Assembly: GCA_964544635.1 (NCBI GenBank)
Contig: CAZJCK010000043.1
Span: forward strand, 1-29,823
Source of the DNA: CAZJCK01 sp964544635
GTDB taxonomy: Bacteria > Zixibacteria > MSB-5A5 > GN15 > FEB-12
Direction: 5' to 3'
Length of the DNA stretch: 29,823 nucleotides
Below the pieces are notes generated by a model. That model was not told where the DNA came from, searched no databases, and saw only the letters and a list, made by a program, of their open reading frames with translations. The position numbers were made by a program, and so were the translations under genes. Each line of letters starts with the position of its first letter. The stretch's first letter is position 1. Shown in pieces: positions 25,420 to 29,823 of the stretch.

Positions 25420-26166
25420 ATGCAGCCGCCTGTTTTTTTCGCACCGCCTGACGCCATCGATGGTGATACTGTTACCCTTCCACCGGACGAAGCACAACAT
25501 GCCCTCGGCGTGTTGCGGCTGAAAGTCGGAGACCGCATTATTGTCGTCGACGGTCAGTCGATGGGCTACAAAGCGGAAATCAGCGAGACGAAAGGAAAGC
25601 AGTCGGTGGCGGCGCGCATCTTTGCGCGGGTGCGACGGTTCGGCGAGCCGTCTGTGAAACTCACCCTCGCCGCCGGTCTCTCCGCCGGCAGCAAGTTCGA
25701 TATCGTCGTCGAAAAAGGGACTGAACTCGGTGTCAGCCGGTTTGTTCCGATCTTGTGCGAGAAGGGGAAGGTCAAGCTCGACGATGCCGGTCGCATCGCC
25801 AGACGAACCTCCCGCTTCCGCAAGGTGGCTCTCGCGGCAATGAAACAGTGCCGGCGGTCATTCCATCCCCAAGTCGAGGAGCCGCTCAGTCTGAATGATT
25901 ATCTTCGCGACATCGACAGCGACGGTCCCCGCCTGATCTTCCACCCGGCTGACGGCGCCGGCCTGTCGGCCCTCGATACCGCCATACTGCCAGCCGTGAT
26001 TACGCTCGTCGTCGGCCCCGAGTCCGGCTTTTCCGACGCCGAGCTCTCCGCCGCCCGTGAAGCCGGTTTCCAGCCGATTTCGCTCGGCCCCCGCGTCCTT
26101 CGAGCCGAGACCGCCGGCCCGGTCGCCGTGGCCCTTGTCATGGATCGGTTTGGGCAGTTGAGTTAA
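25420..26166 (+). CDS. rsmE: 16S rRNA (uracil-1498-N3)-methyltransferase RsmE
   Basis: RsmE methylates N3 of U1498 in 16S rRNA at the decoding site. The 248-residue product has the N-terminal PUA-like domain (about 1-75, with DEAQHALGVLRLKVGDRIIV) and a SPOUT domain with the trefoil-knot signatures FDIVVEKGTELGVSRFVPI, LVVGPESGFSDAEL and SLGPRVLRAETA. It starts 3 nt after prmA and is the last clear member of the heat-shock operon. Confidence 0.96.
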   Translation: MQPPVFFAPPDAIDGDTVTLPPDEAQHALGVLRLKVGDRIIVVDGQSMGYKAEISETKGKQSVAARIFARVRRFGEPSVKLTLAAGLSAGSKFDIVVEKGTELGVSRFVPILCEKGKVKLDDAGRIARRTSRFRKVALAAMKQCRRSFHPQVEEPLSLNDYLRDIDSDGPRLIFHPADGAGLSALDTAILPAVITLVVGPESGFSDAELSAAREAGFQPISLGPRVLRAETAGPVAVALVMDRFGQLS

Positions 26167-26194
26167 CGCCCTGAGTGCCGATATATGTACTATT

Positions 26195-26974
26195 GTGACA
26201 GCGCAATTCTACATACTGACCGTCATGTACGGCCTGATCATCGGCTCCTTCCTCAATGTCGTGATCTACCGGGTTCCGCGACCGATCAGGTTTCTGGGCC
26301 ACCGTTCGGTCTGTCCGTCATGCGATCACCAGCTCAAGTGGTACCATAATATACCGGTCTTTTCCTGGCTGGCGCTGCGTGCCAGGTGTGCCTATTGTAA
26401 AGCGCCGATTTCCGGACGCTACCCGCTCGTCGAGCTGCTCACAGCCGGGCTGTTTGTCCTCCTGGCCTGGCGTTTTGGCATGACCTGGCAGTTTGCCGCC
26501 TACGCCGTTCTGGGCGCCATGCTGATCGTTATTTTCTTCATTGACCTCGACTTCCAGATCATCCCCGATGTCATCAGCCTCCCCGGCATCATCGTCGGCC
26601 TGGCCTTTTCATTCGCGCCCGGCGGCATTGGTATCCTCGATTCGTTCATCGGTGTGCTGGTCGGCGGCGGCTCCCTCTGGGGAGTAGCCATACTCGGCGA
26701 CTGGCTGTTCAAGAAAGACTCGATGGGTGGGGGAGACATCAAGATGGCCGCCATGCTCGGCGCTTTCCTCGGTTGGCAAAAAGTTTTGTTTATCTTCATT
26801 GCCTCGGCGTGTATCGGCCTGGTGGTGTCGGTGGCCCTCATGGCGGTCTCGGCCAAACTGCGCCAAGAGCGCGTCGTGCCGTTCGGTCCCTTCCTTGCCA
26901 CCGCGGCAGTGCTGGCGATGGTCTACGGTGACCGCCTCATCGCCCTCTACGTTACCACCTTCCTGCCGCAATAA
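26195..26974 (+). CDS. Type IV prepilin peptidase (PilD-like leader peptidase/N-methyltransferase)
   Basis: A 259-residue polytopic inner-membrane aspartic peptidase that cleaves and N-methylates type IV pilin or pseudopilin precursors. It carries GSFLNVVIYRVP in the first membrane segment and a cytoplasmic zinc-type domain with Cys40, Cys43, Cys65 and Cys68. The candidate catalytic aspartates are Asp117 in FFIDLDFQIIPD and Asp181 in GGGDIKM, 64 residues apart as in TcpJ (Asp125/Asp189). The GTG at 26195 is the probable start; it has no clear Shine-Dalgarno, and an ATG at 26225 would cut into the first membrane segment. It is 28 bp after rsmE. No pilin, secretin or pilus ATPase gene is in this window. 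Confidence 0.92.
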   Translation: MTAQFYILTVMYGLIIGSFLNVVIYRVPRPIRFLGHRSVCPSCDHQLKWYHNIPVFSWLALRARCAYCKAPISGRYPLVELLTAGLFVLLAWRFGMTWQFAAYAVLGAMLIVIFFIDLDFQIIPDVISLPGIIVGLAFSFAPGGIGILDSFIGVLVGGGSLWGVAILGDWLFKKDSMGGGDIKMAAMLGAFLGWQKVLFIFIASACIGLVVSVALMAVSAKLRQERVVPFGPFLATAAVLAMVYGDRLIALYVTTFLPQ

Positions 26975-27018
26975 ATCCCGACCGCCAACAGTGTATAATA
27001 GGCCCGGATTAGCCGACA

Positions 27019-28854
27019 ATGTCGATACAAGCCATGCGTTTATCGACGAACAAATATGAGTCCGAAGTCCATTTCGGCCTGCTGGTAATTATCCTGATCA
27101 TGCTGGCGGTCAACCTGGCGTCGAATTACGTCATTTACACCGTGCGCGACTCTCAGGCACAGCAGGTCCAGGCGCAACTGCAGCAGGCGGCGATCGGCAT
27201 TACCCGGGCTATGGACGGACGTCTGGCGGTTGAATTGCCCACCCACGATATCGAAGAGTTGCGCCGACAGTTCGGATTGTCCTCGCTGATCTTCGCCCCG
27301 GCGCGCCCGCCGGCCGACGATCCTGCCGCCAAGCGACAGTGGCTCGGCGCTGTCGTCGACCGACTGCCCCCCGGCCAGCTCCCGGAGTTCGCTCGCAAGC
27401 TGATGACGTCGCATTACCAGACCCTTTCCGGGGGGGACGGTGCCGAATACTTTCTCGTTTATCCGGCCACGGCCGGCAACGACAAGTATCTCATGATTCT
27501 CGGCCAGGAGTCGTCGCGCCTGGCGCAACTCGATAATGCCCGCAATATCCTCCTCTGGGTATCGCTGACCGCCATCGCGGCGCTGGCCCTCGTCTACCTG
27601 GTGGTGTCGCGACATATCTTCCTGCCGATGCGACTGTTGCGCCGTGAGGCCAAACAGGCCGGCCGCCAGGTTCGTGGCGACGATGAAACGGCCGCCTTGA
27701 TCGAAGATTACCGACGTATCATCGCCGAGCTGCAGGAGAAAGAGCGCGATTTGATCGCCGCCAACGAGCAGATATCGATTCGTGCCGATTCGCTGGAGCA
27801 GTACAACCGTTACCTGCTGCAAAGTATGACTTCGGGGCTGTTCACCGTCGACATGGAGGGACGCGTCCAGTCGATCAACGTTGCCGCCACCCGCATGCTC
27901 GACCTGCACCCGATGACCCAGGCCGGCCGCCACTACCGTGAGCTGCTGGTCTGTGACGAAACGCTGGGTGACGGTATCGAGCGGTTGCTCGCCGACGGTA
28001 CGCCGGTCGGTTATCGCGAAGTCGAACTGGCTACCCCAACCGGGCGCTCCCTGGTGCTTGGTCTGAGTTGCTCCGCCGTCCTCAACGACAGCGACAAACC
28101 GATTGGGGCCGCCATTCTTATCCAGGACCTTACCGAACTGCGCTCCCTTCAGCAGCAACTGGAGAGCCGCAACCGGATGGCGGCGCTCGGTGAATTGACT
28201 GGCGGTCTGGCCCATCAACTGCGCAATTCGATGGGCGCCATGGTCGGCTATGCCCGCCTGTTGCAAAAGCGCATCGAACGGGGAGAGGCCGAGCCGCACT
28301 CCGTGACTGCCATGCTTACAGAGGCCGAGGAGGCCGAGACGTTGATAGAGCGCTTCCTCTCCTTCTCCCGGCCGCTCGAACCGGAACGGGAACCCGTGTC
28401 GCTCTACACCCTGCTAACCGACATCGCCGACTCGCACAAGATTAAGCCGGATGCCCGGCACGTTGATGTCAAAGTCGAATGCGACCCCGACCTCACCATT
28501 TACGCCGACCCGCTGCTGCTCAAGCAGGCGATCGGTAACCTGGTGCAGAACGGAGTCGAGGCGTACGCCGGCGCGGTCGGTGTTGTCCTTGTCAGTGCCG
28601 TTGCCGACAGTGAAAGCGTGATCATCCAGGTTGCCGACCAGGCCGGCGGCATCCCCGATGACAGGCGCGAATCAATCTTCACACCGTTCTATTCCAGCCG
28701 TCCCTCCGGAACCGGCCTGGGCCTTCCGGTGGCCGCCCGCCTGGTTGACCTCCACAGCGGCAGCCTGACCCTGAAATCCAGCCCCGGTGAAGGCTCTACC
28801 ACCTTTACGATCACGCTGCCGCAGCACGACAGCCGCTTCGCCCCGGCGCACTGA
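27019..28854 (+). CDS. Sensor histidine kinase, NtrB/FleS-like, with periplasmic sensor and PAS domain
   Basis: A 611-residue kinase. Membrane segment 1 (about 19-41) and segment 2 (about 177-197) enclose an extracytoplasmic sensor of about 135 residues that I do not recognise. A coiled-coil linker (about 205-262) leads to a PAS domain (about 262-375). The HisKA domain carries His399 in LAHQLRNSM, and the ATPase domain has the N box GNLVQNGVEAY (506-516), ADQAGGIPD (539-547) and GTGLGL (564-569). The H-box reads HQ-R-N where most HisKA kinases have HE-R-N; as I recall, the FleS/FlrB kinases that drive sigma-54 activators also have HQ. The start may be ATG 27019 or 27034; neither has a good Shine-Dalgarno. 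A lone TATAAT (26994-26999) is upstream. No response regulator is adjacent; the sigma-54 regulator at 14481 is a candidate partner. Confidence 0.92.
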   Translation: MSIQAMRLSTNKYESEVHFGLLVIILIMLAVNLASNYVIYTVRDSQAQQVQAQLQQAAIGITRAMDGRLAVELPTHDIEELRRQFGLSSLIFAPARPPADDPAAKRQWLGAVVDRLPPGQLPEFARKLMTSHYQTLSGGDGAEYFLVYPATAGNDKYLMILGQESSRLAQLDNARNILLWVSLTAIAALALVYLVVSRHIFLPMRLLRREAKQAGRQVRGDDETAALIEDYRRIIAELQEKERDLIAANEQISIRADSLEQYNRYLLQSMTSGLFTVDMEGRVQSINVAATRMLDLHPMTQAGRHYRELLVCDETLGDGIERLLADGTPVGYREVELATPTGRSLVLGLSCSAVLNDSDKPIGAAILIQDLTELRSLQQQLESRNRMAALGELTGGLAHQLRNSMGAMVGYARLLQKRIERGEAEPHSVTAMLTEAEEAETLIERFLSFSRPLEPEREPVSLYTLLTDIADSHKIKPDARHVDVKVECDPDLTIYADPLLLKQAIGNLVQNGVEAYAGAVGVVLVSAVADSESVIIQVADQAGGIPDDRRESIFTPFYSSRPSGTGLGLPVAARLVDLHSGSLTLKSSPGEGSTTFTITLPQHDSRFAPAH

Positions 28855-28874
28855 GACACGCCGGCAGAAAGTCC

Positions 28875-28902
28875 TTGGGCAGCGCCCCGAAATTGCTATA
28901 TT
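28875..28902 (+). promoter_or_regulatory. Candidate promoter of efp
   Basis: TTGGGC (28875-28880), a 16-bp spacer and TATATT (28897-28902), with TGC before the -10 giving an extended -10 element. It lies about 25 bp ahead of the efp ATG. Confidence 0.5.
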
Positions 28903-28927
28903 AGCCGCGTTTCTTAAGGAGGAATCG

Positions 28928-29488
28928 ATGATTAGTACGTCAGACTTCAGAAAAGGCCTGCGCATTGTGGTCGACGATGAGCCGTATTCGATCGTAGACT
29001 TTCAGCACTCCAAGGTGGCCCGCGGCGGCGCCAAGATCTGGACCAAGCTGAAACACATTCGGACCGGCGCCAATGTCGAAAAGACCTTTACCCCCAATGA
29101 CAAATTCAATCCGCCGGACATGGAATTCAAGAACATGCAGTATCTGTATGAGAACACCGGCGAATACACCTTCATGGATTCGACCACTTTCGAGCAGATT
29201 AATATCGACGCTGAGCATTTGGGCGACGCCAGGTGGTACCTGATCGAAAACGACGAGTACAAAGTGGTTTTTCTCGACGGAAGCCCGTTTGAGGTCGAAC
29301 TGCCGACGGCGGTCATTCTCGAAGTTGTCGAAACGGAGCCGTCAGCGCGCGGCGATACCGTCTCCAACGTCACCAAACCAGCCAAGGTAAAAACCGGCCT
29401 CGAGGTCAAGGTCCCGCCCTTTATCAAAGAAGGCGACCTGATCAAGATCGATACCCGCTCCGGCGACTACCTCGAGCGCGCCAACTGA
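28928..29488 (+). CDS. efp: Translation elongation factor P
   Basis: EF-P relieves ribosome stalling at polyproline. The 186-residue product has the standard three beta-barrel domains: DFRKGLRIVVDDEPYSIVDF and KIWTKLKHIRTGANVEKTF in domain I, the middle domain (MQYLYENTGEYTFMD), and domain III ending FIKEGDLIKIDTRSGDYLER. The residue at the tip of the domain I loop, normally Lys34 in PGKGGA, is Arg32 in VARGGA. The ATG at 28928 has AAGGAGG (28916-28922) 5 nt upstream; the longer frame from 28787 is unrelated. The rnhC-like gene follows 3 nt after its stop in the same transcript. Confidence 0.97.
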   Translation: MISTSDFRKGLRIVVDDEPYSIVDFQHSKVARGGAKIWTKLKHIRTGANVEKTFTPNDKFNPPDMEFKNMQYLYENTGEYTFMDSTTFEQINIDAEHLGDARWYLIENDEYKVVFLDGSPFEVELPTAVILEVVETEPSARGDTVSNVTKPAKVKTGLEVKVPPFIKEGDLIKIDTRSGDYLERAN

Positions 29489-29491
29489 TTG

Positions 29492-29823
29492 ATGGCCGAC
29501 ACTCAGCTCATCATCGGTGTCGACGAGTCCGGCAAGGGTGACTTCTTCGGCCCCCTTGTCGTTGCCGCCGTGGCGGCATCCGACCAACAGGCCGGCGGCT
29601 TTGCTGCCCTGGGGATCCAGGACGGCAAGAAAGTCAGCAAGAACCGCATCCTTGTCCTCGACGAAGAGATTCGCGCTGCCTGTGCCCACCACGTTGTATC
29701 GATTCCTCCCGACGACTACAACCGACGCTACAAGCAGATCAAGAATCTCAACCGCCTGCTGGCCGAATGCCATGCCGAAGTGATCGACGAACTGTGCAAG
29801 TCCTGCGGCGCCCGGCGCGCAGT
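29492..29823 (+). CDS. rnhC: RNase HIII-like ribonuclease, 3' end cut by the window
   Basis: Type 2 RNase H enzymes remove RNA from RNA-DNA hybrids. The frame is open from the ATG at 29492 to the window edge (110 codons plus two bases). The active-site motif GVDESGKGDFFGPLVVAAV begins at residue 9, with Asp11 and Glu12 as the first two catalytic acids. The GKGD/FGPLV pattern is that of RNase HIII, not HII. An in-frame stop (efp TGA, 29486-29488) lies just upstream, so the roughly 80-residue N-terminal TBP-like substrate-binding domain of canonical RNase HIII cannot be present. It sits 3 nt after efp and is presumably co-transcribed. Confidence 0.85.
   Translation, partial: MADTQLIIGVDESGKGDFFGPLVVAAVAASDQQAGGFAALGIQDGKKVSKNRILVLDEEIRAACAHHVVSIPPDDYNRRYKQIKNLNRLLAECHAEVIDELCKSCGARRA

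Noticed and set aside
26994..26999. Perfect TATAAT before the histidine kinase
   Set aside because: No -35 at the right spacing and no TGn extension; possible but not supported enough to annotate.

Overview
The window is a dense, GC-rich bacterial chromosome segment with almost only housekeeping genes. No mobile element, CRISPR array, rRNA or tRNA is visible. The organism is probably an uncultured or little-studied member of the FCB group, with a Zixibacteria-like lineage as my best guess. The reasons are a secreted protein ending in a type IX-style sorting domain (NYPNPFN motif), a 30-residue MPSGKKRKR-type ribosome-associated protein common in Bacteroidetes relatives, several secreted or outer-membrane proteins, and a sigma-54 regulatory cassette. 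The phylum call is an inference from gene content.

Layout. 1-2584: 3' part of mutL, start-overlapped by miaA. 2716-5869: a LysM lytic transglycosylase lipoprotein and a membrane-anchored SppA-type peptidase. 6080-6512: an HU-family DNA-binding protein and the 30-residue bS22/mS38-like gene, closed by a strong terminator. 6718-10358: a secreted seven-repeat (propeller-like) protein with a sorting domain, then an unrecognised secreted protein made of three copies of one module. 10717-13439 (minus strand): purD, purE and a periplasmic TPR protein. 13712-14386: an outer-membrane beta-barrel protein.

14481-18860 is the most interesting part. It holds an NtrC-family sigma-54 activator, then two 15-bp palindromes exactly 32 bp apart, a near-consensus -24/-12 promoter, and three genes for exported proteins: a fibronectin-III-like lipoprotein, a DUF4384-like protein with a long Ser/Lys/Tyr-rich tail, and a small Lys-rich protein. 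It reads as a self-contained cell-envelope regulon. A matching FleS/NtrB-like histidine kinase lies 11 kb away at 27019.

18979-19353 (minus) is a small cupin. 19705-26166 is the heat-shock operon hrcA-grpE-dnaK-dnaJ-prmA-rsmE, preceded by a sigma-70-like promoter and a diverged CIRCE operator, in the gene order known from Bacillus. It is followed by a prepilin peptidase, the histidine kinase, efp (Arg at the modification position) and the start of an RNase HIII-like gene that runs off the window and lacks the usual N-terminal domain.
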